Below, in pieces: positions 26,815 to 34,712 of a DNA stretch of 64,000 nt. The notes beneath the pieces were generated by a model. It saw only the letters and a list, made by a program, of their open reading frames with translations, did not search any database and was not told where the DNA came from. The stretch comes from Candidatus Thalassarchaeum sp. Lineage in GTDB: Archaea > Thermoplasmatota > Poseidoniia > Poseidoniales > Thalassarchaeaceae. Position numbers and translations under genes: made by a program. Location: assembly GCA_016777225.1 (NCBI GenBank), contig JADHRW010000002.1, forward strand, positions 257,284-321,283, written 5' to 3'. Every line of letters begins with the position of its first letter. Within the stretch, counting starts at the first letter, position 1.

Positions 26815-27870
26815 ATGAATGCAACACCACCAGCAGAAAAACCACCAGCACCGCAAGCAGACGCGGTCAGCCAGGGTTATGCAAAGAAAGCCGAAACCAT
26901 TCGTGGATCTAAGAAAATGAGTGACAAACTAGAAGCTGTAGGAGCAATCGCAGAAGCGATTAGCCTAGAGGTTCAGAAAGTTATTATTGGAAAGGCACAC
27001 GTAATTGACAATGTTATGGTTAATATTTTGGCAAATGGTAATCTTCTATTCGAAGATTATCCAGGACTTGCAAAAACACTGATGACCAACACTTTCGCAG
27101 ATGCGTTAGGATGTGATTTCAAGCGAGTACAGTTTACACCAGATTTGCTTCCTGCAGATATCACAGGAACAAACATCTATGATGCGAAGAAAGGAGAATT
27201 TAGTTTCAAACCGGGACCTATTTTCTGTAATTTACTACTATCTGATGAGATAAATAGAGCACCTCCGAAAACACAAGCGGCTTTGCTTGAAGCTATGCAG
27301 GAGAAACAAGTTACTATTGGAGTAATTACTCATAAACTACCTGCTCCTTTCTTGACAATGGCGACACAGAACCCTGTGGAACAAGAGGGAACCTATCCTC
27401 TGCCTGAAGCTCAATTAGACCGATTCATGTTTAAGATGTCAGTAGGTTATCCAGACAGAGCTGATGAAGACGAAATTCTAAGAAGAAGAATCGATAGAAA
27501 GAAAGATGAGGTTGAGGTTGACATAATTACAGACCCGGCTAGAGTTGTTGCTATGCAGCAAGCGATAGAGGACGTATATGTAGACCCCGCTGTAAGAATG
27601 TACATGGTTGAAATTGTATCAAGAACTAGAGAAGACCCTCGTGTATTAGTTGGTTCGTCCCCTCGTGGTTCTCAAGCATTACTGAAGACAAGCCGTGCAG
27701 CAGCAGCAATGCGTGGAAGAGACTTCGTTACACCTGATGATGTAAAAGCAGTGGCCACATTAGCAGTTGCTCACAGATTAATATTGAAACCGGAACATCA
27801 AATCAAAGGTTTAGAGACTGATCAAGTTGTCTCCGATATCCTTAGACAAGTTCCTGTCCCAACGGTCTGA
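26815..27870 (+). CDS. MoxR-family AAA+ ATPase
   Basis: The 351-residue AAA+ ATPase has a Walker A-like NLLFEDYPGLAKT loop, Walker B LLSDEINRAPPKTQAALLEAMQE, sensor MATQNPVEQEGTYPLPEAQLDRF, and a C-terminal lid with SSPRGSQALLKTSRAAA. All are MoxR hallmarks. The usual GxxGxGKT loop is reduced to PGLAKT, as in many MoxR proteins. A proline-rich tail of about 25 residues precedes the core. MoxR ATPases act with DUF58/vWA proteins as chaperones that mature or insert metal into partners. The DUF58 gene follows 31 bp on with a strong ribosome-binding site. Confidence 0.95.
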   Translation: MNATPPAEKPPAPQADAVSQGYAKKAETIRGSKKMSDKLEAVGAIAEAISLEVQKVIIGKAHVIDNVMVNILANGNLLFEDYPGLAKTLMTNTFADALGCDFKRVQFTPDLLPADITGTNIYDAKKGEFSFKPGPIFCNLLLSDEINRAPPKTQAALLEAMQEKQVTIGVITHKLPAPFLTMATQNPVEQEGTYPLPEAQLDRFMFKMSVGYPDRADEDEILRRRIDRKKDEVEVDIITDPARVVAMQQAIEDVYVDPAVRMYMVEIVSRTREDPRVLVGSSPRGSQALLKTSRAAAAMRGRDFVTPDDVKAVATLAVAHRLILKPEHQIKGLETDQVVSDILRQVPVPTV

Positions 27871-27887
27871 AATCAGAATACTGATTT

Positions 27888-27895
27888 AAGGAGGT
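27888..27895 (+). promoter_or_regulatory. Strong Shine-Dalgarno site before DUF58 gene
   Basis: AAGGAGGT, a near-perfect anti-16S match, ends six bases before ATG 27902 and fixes that start. It shows that this genome uses Shine-Dalgarno initiation inside operons. Confidence 0.8.
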
Positions 27896-27901
27896 TTACT
27901 T

Positions 27902-29221
27902 ATGGCATGGAGTAGAAAATCAGCGATGTTTGCCTCGCTGGCGGTAGCTCTGTACCTTCTAGGTCTAGTTTTACGTAATCAGCAACTAGTAACTGTAGCA
28001 GTGGTTCTCTTATCTTTCCTTACATGGGCAGCATTTAGGACTACAAATGCAGACGTATCCTCATCAGGAAGAAGAATGGATGAAGATGTCAGCGCTGGCG
28101 GTGTCGCATTACAAAATCTCGTAGCACTTAGGAAACTTTCTTCTGCTCGAGTTTTTGAAGATGGTGAAATCGATGTTTCTATAAGAATCCAGAACAAATC
28201 AAATCTCTCCAAAGTTCTGGAAGTTAGGGACAGAGTACCAGAAGTAATGAGAATAAAGAAAGGCGCGAATTATGTATTAATGGAATTAGGACCTCAGAGA
28301 GAAACTGAAATTGCTTATACAATTGAAGCACCATTAAGAGGATTCTATACAATTGGCCCAGTATGTATCAGAATACAAGATACCTTTGGATTATTCCACA
28401 ATGAAAGAGAAATACACTTGTATGACGATTTCCTTGTATTCCCAAAGATGGAAGACATCAAAGATGCTTTAATCAAGAGTCGTGTACCGAAGATTTTTAC
28501 TGGTGCAGTAAACATTAGAAATCCAGGAGAAGGTTCAAACTTCTATAACCTAAGGGAATATGTCCCAGGAGATGCAATGAAGAAAGTTAACTGGAAAGCT
28601 ACCGCACGTTCGGGTGGTAAATTAATGGTTAATGAATTCGAAAGAGATGCAGTTAGCGATATTATATTATTAGTTGATAGTAGATCTGTTTCAGAAACAG
28701 GTCCAGTGAGTAGAAACTCATTAGTATACAGCACTAGAGCTGCAGCAAGTCTATCGCAATATTTCCTATCAAGAAGAGATTCTGTGGGTTTGGTAGTTTA
28801 TGGTGATGAAATTGTATCAGTAGACAGAGATACCGGTAAAAAACAATTATATGTCATATTAACAAAATTAGCAGGTGCTATGGCAAAAGGAAATACACCT
28901 CTTAAAGTGGTAACAAATAGAATCATGCCTCATATCAATAGAGGGAGTCCTATCATTATCCTAAGTCCACTAGAAGAAGATCCAACCATTATCGAAGCAG
29001 TCAGAGATTTAAGATCTAGAAATTTCGATGTTACAATACTATCACCAAGTAGTTTGGAATTCGAGTTTGATGCAAGAAGGTTAGATAGAACTGGCTATGA
29101 GCTACTAAAAACAGAAAGAGATATTCTAATGAGCGAATTAAGAGGATTAGGAGCAAATGTGATGGATTGGGAGCCAGATATGCTACTGAATACCGCTTTG
29201 TCAGGTGCAAGAGGATTTTGA
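27902..29221 (+). CDS. DUF58 protein (vWA-like, MoxR partner)
   Basis: The 439-residue protein has two adjacent N-terminal helices (about 8-45), an immunoglobulin-like region, then the DUF58 core. The core reads NPGEGSNFYNLREYVPGDAMKKVNWKATARSGG, with the conserved FxxLREYxxGDxxRxIxWxxxAR pattern. A von Willebrand A-like domain follows, with the LLVDSRS metal-site variant of DxSxS. Such proteins partner MoxR ATPases on the membrane. The gene sits in the middle of the DUF4350-MoxR-DUF58-membrane-protein unit and is 11 bp from the next start. The client of the complex is not evident from the window. Confidence 0.93.
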   Translation: MAWSRKSAMFASLAVALYLLGLVLRNQQLVTVAVVLLSFLTWAAFRTTNADVSSSGRRMDEDVSAGGVALQNLVALRKLSSARVFEDGEIDVSIRIQNKSNLSKVLEVRDRVPEVMRIKKGANYVLMELGPQRETEIAYTIEAPLRGFYTIGPVCIRIQDTFGLFHNEREIHLYDDFLVFPKMEDIKDALIKSRVPKIFTGAVNIRNPGEGSNFYNLREYVPGDAMKKVNWKATARSGGKLMVNEFERDAVSDIILLVDSRSVSETGPVSRNSLVYSTRAAASLSQYFLSRRDSVGLVVYGDEIVSVDRDTGKKQLYVILTKLAGAMAKGNTPLKVVTNRIMPHINRGSPIIILSPLEEDPTIIEAVRDLRSRNFDVTILSPSSLEFEFDARRLDRTGYELLKTERDILMSELRGLGANVMDWEPDMLLNTALSGARGF

Positions 29222-29232
29222 GGGGCGATTAG

Positions 29233-30156
29233 ATGGTAGGAGAAAAATCAGATACTGCTCATCTATATGATGGTAAAACTATCAGGTCATCTGCACCTAG
29301 TAGGAAAAAAGCAGCCGGAAGAATGAAGGGAAGTACTGTAATTCCTAAAGATGCAATACCTGAAGTGCATGTACCATCGGTAATTGAATCATTCTTTGGC
29401 GGTCCTATAGTAACTAAAACTAAATTCTTACCTCCAGATAGAGTAGTTCAAACATTACAAATGTCTGCCGCAATTATACTGACTTTGTTATCTATCGTTA
29501 CGTTTACAGTTACACCAGTTTCAGGTACTGCATGGTTCTGGTTAAGTGATTTGATGGATTTACCGACGTTAGGAGTTGTGATTCATTTATTGTTAATAGG
29601 AATTGGTTTTATTGGAGGGATGTATGGAATATTTCAAAGAGAACAACGTGCAATTCTAATATCTTATGTTGTCCTAATATTAGTTACAATTCGATTTGCA
29701 GGAAGTAAGGTAGAATTTGGTATAGATTTACTTCCAGATGGTGAAATATCACAAAAATTATTACTCATTTCATATGCTCTATTTCTAGTAATGTACATAG
29801 AACTAACTAGTGGAGTAATTAGATTTTCAATGCTAGATAAATCTATTAGAACTGGAGAAGTTTATGTAATGAATGTCAAAAAGATAACATCTCAATATTA
29901 TAGATCATTATTAATCACACCAGTAGTTGCAGGTTTAGTTGCATTAGTCACTCTTATGATTAATCTAATTATACCATCTATTGTTGGGCTACTTGGCAGC
30001 GATGCTGCAGCAGATAGACTTGCAGAAAGTGTAGAATTAACATCTGTTTATGGTGTAGCGTTAGGGACCGCTGTTGTATTCATGATTGTGGCATCAGCAT
30101 TTGCAGTAAACCTACCAGTAAGATTAGCACAGATGAGAGAAAATGGCAATAAATAA
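29233..30156 (+). CDS. Multi-helix membrane protein in MoxR operon, function unknown
   Basis: The 307-residue protein starts with about 75 hydrophilic residues. At least six membrane segments follow, near residues 76-96, 112-132, 140-156, 174-192, 230-252 and 275-297. No recognised motif is seen. The position as last gene of the DUF4350-MoxR-DUF58 unit, 11 bp after DUF58, suggests a membrane partner of that complex, as in other archaea where a hydrophobic protein closes such operons. It ends four bases from the convergent chorismate synthase stop. Confidence 0.75.
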   Translation: MVGEKSDTAHLYDGKTIRSSAPSRKKAAGRMKGSTVIPKDAIPEVHVPSVIESFFGGPIVTKTKFLPPDRVVQTLQMSAAIILTLLSIVTFTVTPVSGTAWFWLSDLMDLPTLGVVIHLLLIGIGFIGGMYGIFQREQRAILISYVVLILVTIRFAGSKVEFGIDLLPDGEISQKLLLISYALFLVMYIELTSGVIRFSMLDKSIRTGEVYVMNVKKITSQYYRSLLITPVVAGLVALVTLMINLIIPSIVGLLGSDAAADRLAESVELTSVYGVALGTAVVFMIVASAFAVNLPVRLAQMRENGNK

Positions 30157-30159
30157 ATT

Positions 30160-31257
30160 CTATCCTATATATCCACCAATAAGGCCTAAGTCAGAAATTA
30201 CCAATATAGCTACTGATTCAACTACAGGAACTGCCCGAGGACCTAGCACAGGATCATGCCTCCCATGTACTCTAAGTGGCCTTTGTTCGCCACTTGGCAG
30301 ATGTAATGTAGATTGTTCTCTAGCAAGACTACTTGGTGGTTTGAAATGAACTACGGCTCTAATTGCAGCACTAGTTGAACGCCCACCCAATGAACCATCT
30401 GCATTTCCAATATCAGAACCTTCCAAAGAGGGTTTATTTTCGTTTAATTCCCATGCATCATTATTTTCTGAACCACGCATCTTAGAGGTTTCAAATCCAT
30501 GAGAAAACTCCACCGCTCTGGCTCCGGGTATAGCCATAAGACCCCTAGCTAATGCGGGTTCAATTCCATCAAACCATGGCTCTCCAACTCCGATGGGTAA
30601 GCCTTCAATTAGTAGTTCAACTGAAGACCCTATAGAATCAAGATCGCGCCGTACACTATCTAATAGTTCTGACATTCTTACTACTGCATCAGAGTCCCTA
30701 CAATTCAAACGAGACATATCAGTACCATCTTTCAATGAAGATTTACGATCTAATTCGAATAATGGTTTGGAATGAATATCACCCACGCTAGCCAAATGGG
30801 CTGAACAAGACCAACCTACTGAATCTAATAAAGTTCGAGCTTGACTACCCGCAGCTACAAGACCAAAAGTTAGTCTTGCTGATTGTGAGCCACCACCTCT
30901 CAAATCACTTGCTCCATCTGATCTAATATGTTCAACCATATCTGCATGTCCTGGTCTAGGGTGATCTGGGAGGAATGAGTAATCTTTAGAACGCACATCT
31001 GAATTATGAGTTAGTAAAAGAATTGGCCAGCCAGTAGCAACACCTTGATGAACGCCAGACATAATCTCGCATTGATCTATTTCTGCTCTCGAGGATAACC
31101 CTTTCCGGCCTGGCTTTCGGCGATCAATGAAATCTAATAATGCATCGTTATCGATAGGAGTCCCTACAGGTAATCCTTCTAACAATGCACCAACACATCG
31201 TCCATGACTCTCACCAAAAAGAGTTACTCGAAGACGCTCCCCTAGTTTCATACTCAT
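30160..31257 (-). CDS. aroC: Chorismate synthase
   Basis: This enzyme makes chorismate from EPSP using reduced FMN, the last shikimate-pathway step. The 365-residue protein has the opening FGESHGRCVGALLEGLPVG, RRKPGRKGLSSRAEIDQCEIMSG, RPGHADMVEHIR, DLRGGGSQSARLT and the C-terminal FKPPSSLAREQ and RHDPVLGPRAVPVVE blocks, in the family order. The GHAD and GRxSxR-like segments bind flavin and substrate. It is last in a four-gene minus-strand operon, and its ATG overlaps the shikimate kinase stop by four bases. ATG 31251 two codons in is an alternative start. Confidence 0.97.
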   Translation of the reverse strand: MSMKLGERLRVTLFGESHGRCVGALLEGLPVGTPIDNDALLDFIDRRKPGRKGLSSRAEIDQCEIMSGVHQGVATGWPILLLTHNSDVRSKDYSFLPDHPRPGHADMVEHIRSDGASDLRGGGSQSARLTFGLVAAGSQARTLLDSVGWSCSAHLASVGDIHSKPLFELDRKSSLKDGTDMSRLNCRDSDAVVRMSELLDSVRRDLDSIGSSVELLIEGLPIGVGEPWFDGIEPALARGLMAIPGARAVEFSHGFETSKMRGSENNDAWELNENKPSLEGSDIGNADGSLGGRSTSAAIRAVVHFKPPSSLAREQSTLHLPSGEQRPLRVHGRHDPVLGPRAVPVVESVAILVISDLGLIGGYIG

Positions 31258-32108
31258 TCAATCACCTCTATCAAATCTGATTTTATGAAATTAGTTTCAA
31301 TGATTTCATAATGCGTCTTACGAAGGACATCTTCAATTAATGCTTTGTCTTCAATGAAACAAACAATAGAGATAGCAGGACCGGACCCGGTTATAGCAGC
31401 AGAAAGAGCACCATTCGCTATAGCATTATTACATATTCTAAGTGCTTCATCATCTCCTGTTGCTGCAGCAACAGCCATACCATTGGCAGACATCGCATGG
31501 AAAATTGACCCACTAGAAAGAGAACTTAAAGCGCGTTCGAAAATTGTTAATTGAGTTCGAAAATTTTGAGTAATTATTTCATTGGAACGCTTTCCTCTGA
31601 GAATTATAAAAACGCAAAAATCATCTTTTATCTCTCCCTTAATTAAGACAGATTGTTCAGCCGGTTGTTGTGGATCAACGAGTTTCCAACCAGAAGAAAT
31701 TGAAGCCCAAGAATCATCCATACTTCCCGTCACAGTACAACCAGCATGACGCTGGGAAGAAACGGATAAATCAATTATCTCTGAATCATTCAATCCAGCC
31801 CATGTAGCTAAATTTAGAGATTTAAGGGCAGCACATGAAATAGCAGAACTAGACTTAAGACCTTGCCCAATTGGTATATTTGACAATATTTGCCATCCAA
31901 AGTTATCAGGTAAGGGAAGGTTATTTTCTCTCCAAATAAATACTACAGACTGTAACAAGGAATGAAAATCATCTTCAATTTCTTGTGGTTCAGATACTAA
32001 TCTAACTGTTACTTTCAAATCAATCCCTACAGAGCAACCTTTCCCCAATCCTAGAGCATGTAGGACAGAAATTGCTGCATTAGCCTCGGCCTCAGCAAGG
32101 ATTTTCAT
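31254..32108 (-). CDS. aroK: Archaeal shikimate kinase (GHMP type)
   Basis: Archaea replace the bacterial P-loop shikimate kinase with a GHMP-family enzyme. The 284-residue protein has the N-terminal AEANAAISVLHALGLGKGCSVGIDL segment, the ATP motif PIGQGLKSSSAISCAAL, and a C-terminal AAITGSGPAISIVCF motif 3. It phosphorylates shikimate in the cytoplasm with ATP. Both ends overlap neighbours by four bases (ATGA), so translation is coupled with dehydroquinate synthase and chorismate synthase. GHMP relatives such as homoserine kinase are excluded by the operon context and by the archaeal-type QGLKSSSA motif. Confidence 0.95.
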   Translation of the reverse strand: MKILAEAEANAAISVLHALGLGKGCSVGIDLKVTVRLVSEPQEIEDDFHSLLQSVVFIWRENNLPLPDNFGWQILSNIPIGQGLKSSSAISCAALKSLNLATWAGLNDSEIIDLSVSSQRHAGCTVTGSMDDSWASISSGWKLVDPQQPAEQSVLIKGEIKDDFCVFIILRGKRSNEIITQNFRTQLTIFERALSSLSSGSIFHAMSANGMAVAAATGDDEALRICNNAIANGALSAAITGSGPAISIVCFIEDKALIEDVLRKTHYEIIETNFIKSDLIEVIE

Positions 32109-33043
32109 TTCTCATTCATCTCCCCATCAAGTGATTTTCCGATATGTCTCATCTGATTTTCAATACGGACAATAATTTCATCATCTATCTCTAGATCAGT
32201 AACAGAAATTACACCACCTGAAGTATCAACAAGTCTTACTGTCTCTGCTTGTTGTAAAATTATTTGTCCATCCTCGCCAGATTTAGATTTGAATCGTATT
32301 ATCAAAAATGGTCTTTTTTCTATTTTTAGTCTGCCAATAATAGATTTCCTTATTTTACCAGAATAAGAGATTATAGCGACCTCGTCGCCAGCAGATAATT
32401 CAGAAAGATATTTTGTTGATTTATCTGCCATCAAAACATAAGAATGAATAGAGCCTGCATTAACTCTGAATGGCCTAGATGGGACATATTCTGATTCAAT
32501 AGTCTCCCCATGAACTAAAGCTAGAGATGAGGATGTAGAACCTATCACCATCCCTTCACCAATTTCTAATCTTTCTATTAGATCTATACAGACCCTCTCT
32601 CCAATTCCACTGGAATTGATTGACAATATTTTAGCAGGAGATAATCGAACAACAGTTTCATTAGCCTTATTTACTGAATTTTTATTTGAAAAGATTATTT
32701 CTGCTTCTTCCCATAAATCTACATTTTGAGGTGGTAGAAGTAGAGCGTCTACCCCATGTTCAAGAGCAAAAGCAGCACCATTAAGTTCTACAATATCACT
32801 TATTGCTGCTACGATTTTTGTACCACTACCCGATGAATAAGAAATCAAATTCTCTAAAGGAATCATAGTCCAATCAGAACACCTGACAAGAATCCAAGGT
32901 ATCATCCCAATAAGAGATATTGCTTCTTTTTGAGATACTGCATCATCAAGATTAACCTCTGCTACATCAGGAGCAGAACCTTTCCAAATTCTAGAACATG
33001 AATCACGAGAAGGTTCGGCACCTGAATCTTGCCAAAGTTCCAC
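32105..33043 (-). CDS. aroB': 3-dehydroquinate synthase II (archaeal)
   Basis: The archaeal enzyme forms 3-dehydroquinate by NAD-dependent oxidative deamination and cyclisation of 2-amino-3,7-dideoxy-D-threo-hept-6-ulosonate. The 312-residue protein shows the family segments IVAAISDIVELNGAAFALEHGVDALLLPP, GEGMVIGSTSSSLALVHGETIESEYVPSRPFRVNAG (start GEGMVIGS) and AGDEVAI. It is not related to bacterial AroB. A GTG at 33043 is the start, preceded by AGAGGTGA. It overlaps the shikimate kinase gene by four bases and follows the ADH synthase gene by four bases. Confidence 0.93.
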   Translation of the reverse strand: MELWQDSGAEPSRDSCSRIWKGSAPDVAEVNLDDAVSQKEAISLIGMIPWILVRCSDWTMIPLENLISYSSGSGTKIVAAISDIVELNGAAFALEHGVDALLLPPQNVDLWEEAEIIFSNKNSVNKANETVVRLSPAKILSINSSGIGERVCIDLIERLEIGEGMVIGSTSSSLALVHGETIESEYVPSRPFRVNAGSIHSYVLMADKSTKYLSELSAGDEVAIISYSGKIRKSIIGRLKIEKRPFLIIRFKSKSGEDGQIILQQAETVRLVDTSGGVISVTDLEIDDEIIVRIENQMRHIGKSLDGEMNEK

Positions 33044-33047
33044 GGTC

Positions 33048-33845
33048 TCACCTCTCTAATAATTTTGAAGCTTCATCAGCGGTTGAAGAATCATGAACAA
33101 TAGCCCTAAGTGCGCGAATACATGACTCAGGGTCATCTGAACCGAATACCTGACGTCCAATGCAAACGCCTGAACCACCAGCAGAAATTGCTAACTCTAC
33201 GATTTGTAACAAATCTGTAAATGAAATTCCTCTTGGACCGCCTGAAATAAGAACTGGAATAGGGACTGCTTGACATACTAATTTGAATGAATCAATATCT
33301 CCAGTCCAAGGTACCTTGACTACATCGCATCCTAACTCCCATGCAACTCTTGCTGCATGAGCTATACCTCCGGTGATATCATCTTGACCTATTTTTAGAT
33401 GAGGACCTCGAGGATATATCATCCCTAATGTAGGTAGACCTAATGGTAAAGCCTCACTAGTCAACATCCCCATATCTTCAATCATCTCTGGCTCATTATC
33501 ATTACCAAGATTAATTTGGGCAGAAACACCATTTGCACCTCTGATTAAGCATTCTTCTGCATTTGCTACCCTTACCTTATACTGATCTCTAGGTCCAGCA
33601 TTTACTGTAGATACCGAGACATGACAAACAAAGTTACCCCAGCCAGTAGTTTCTACATAGTGACTCAAAGCCCCTTTCTGTAAAACTATGGCATCAGCAC
33701 CACCAGAGATACAAGATGATACTACATCATCCATACGTTCCAAGCCTTTTTCAGGATAACCAGAGATACCATGATCTATTGGTACCCATACCCCTTTACC
33801 CTCTGGAAGAATTCGAGCAAGACGGTCTACAAGCCCTTCGCTCAT
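33048..33845 (-). CDS. aroA': 2-amino-3,7-dideoxy-D-threo-hept-6-ulosonate (ADH) synthase
   Basis: A class I aldolase-like TIM barrel (DeoC/FbaB family) that makes ADH, the first intermediate of the archaeal aromatic pathway. The 265-residue protein shows VWVPIDHGISGYPEKGL, a VQKGALSHY segment, NAGPRDQYKVRVANAEECLIRGANGVSAQINLG, VVKVPWTGD with the Schiff-base Lys, LISGGPRGI and GVCIGRQVFG. It leads the minus-strand aro operon, directly before dehydroquinate synthase II, and this distinguishes it from fructose-bisphosphate aldolase. Dehydroquinase, shikimate dehydrogenase and EPSP synthase are not in the window. Confidence 0.93.
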   Translation of the reverse strand: MSEGLVDRLARILPEGKGVWVPIDHGISGYPEKGLERMDDVVSSCISGGADAIVLQKGALSHYVETTGWGNFVCHVSVSTVNAGPRDQYKVRVANAEECLIRGANGVSAQINLGNDNEPEMIEDMGMLTSEALPLGLPTLGMIYPRGPHLKIGQDDITGGIAHAARVAWELGCDVVKVPWTGDIDSFKLVCQAVPIPVLISGGPRGISFTDLLQIVELAISAGGSGVCIGRQVFGSDDPESCIRALRAIVHDSSTADEASKLLER

Positions 33846-33920
33846 GATTAACCGCCTACTCTCTTACTCTTGAAAGGTATCGTATAGAAATAATAGACAA
33901 ACTACAAGAAAAACTAGTAA

Positions 33921-34700
33921 TTAAAGGTCTAAATCAATGATAAGTGGGGCGTGATCTGAAACTACGAGTCCGCCCTCTCTCAATACATTTGCAGATTTGA
34001 ATATCTTTAATGCCGCTTCATTTGCAAGTGCATAGTCAATTCTCCAGCCTCTATTTAGGGCTCTAGCTTGACCTCTATTAGACCACCAAGAATATGGTCC
34101 CTTAATGTCACCAACTTCAATTCTGAGTAAATCATGCCAACCAGTAGATAAGAGTCTAGAAAACCATTCACGCTCATGAATAAGAAATCCAGAAGTATTC
34201 TTATTACCTGAAGGATTCCAAATATCATTTTCAGTATGTGCAATATTAAGATCTCCACACAAAAGTACCGGTTCATCAATATCTATAAATTTATTAGCCC
34301 AGATAAGCAAATCTTCCAACCACTTATCTTTGAATCTCTGCCTCTCAATATTAGCTCCACCATTTGGGAGATATATGTTGATACAATGTAGAATACCATG
34401 TTTAGTATAAAGAACTCTGCCTTCAGAATCCCCTATATCGACATCAGTTGAAATTCCACGTCCTTCTTCCGACATCTCAACTCTAGACCAAGTCGACACC
34501 CCAGAATATCCCTTCTTCTGAGCAGGATGCCAAATTACTTCATGGTTATCAGCAGGTTTCCAATTATCCGGCATTTGCTCAGGTAAAGCCCTGACTTCTT
34601 GAAATAGCCAAATATCAGCATCAATTTTATCTATAAAATTATCAAGGCCTTTTCGATGAGCTGCTCTTAATCCATTTAAATTCCAAGTTACAATACGCAT
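33921..34700 (-). CDS. xth: Exodeoxyribonuclease III / AP endonuclease
   Basis: The 259-residue Mg-dependent endonuclease/exonuclease/phosphatase-fold enzyme repairs abasic sites. Catalytic segments are the N-terminal TWNLNGLRAAHRKGL, WLFQEVRA with the metal-binding Glu, GYSGVSTWSR, INIYLPNGG, LCGDLNIAH with the Asp/Asn pair, WRIDYALAN and the terminal VSDHAPLIIDL with the catalytic His. This order is standard for ExoIII. It starts 12 bp after the stop of the upstream ABC permease and may be cotranscribed with it, without an obvious functional link. Confidence 0.96.
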   Translation of the reverse strand: MRIVTWNLNGLRAAHRKGLDNFIDKIDADIWLFQEVRALPEQMPDNWKPADNHEVIWHPAQKKGYSGVSTWSRVEMSEEGRGISTDVDIGDSEGRVLYTKHGILHCINIYLPNGGANIERQRFKDKWLEDLLIWANKFIDIDEPVLLCGDLNIAHTENDIWNPSGNKNTSGFLIHEREWFSRLLSTGWHDLLRIEVGDIKGPYSWWSNRGQARALNRGWRIDYALANEAALKIFKSANVLREGGLVVSDHAPLIIDLDL

Positions 34701-34712
34701 ATTACACCTTCA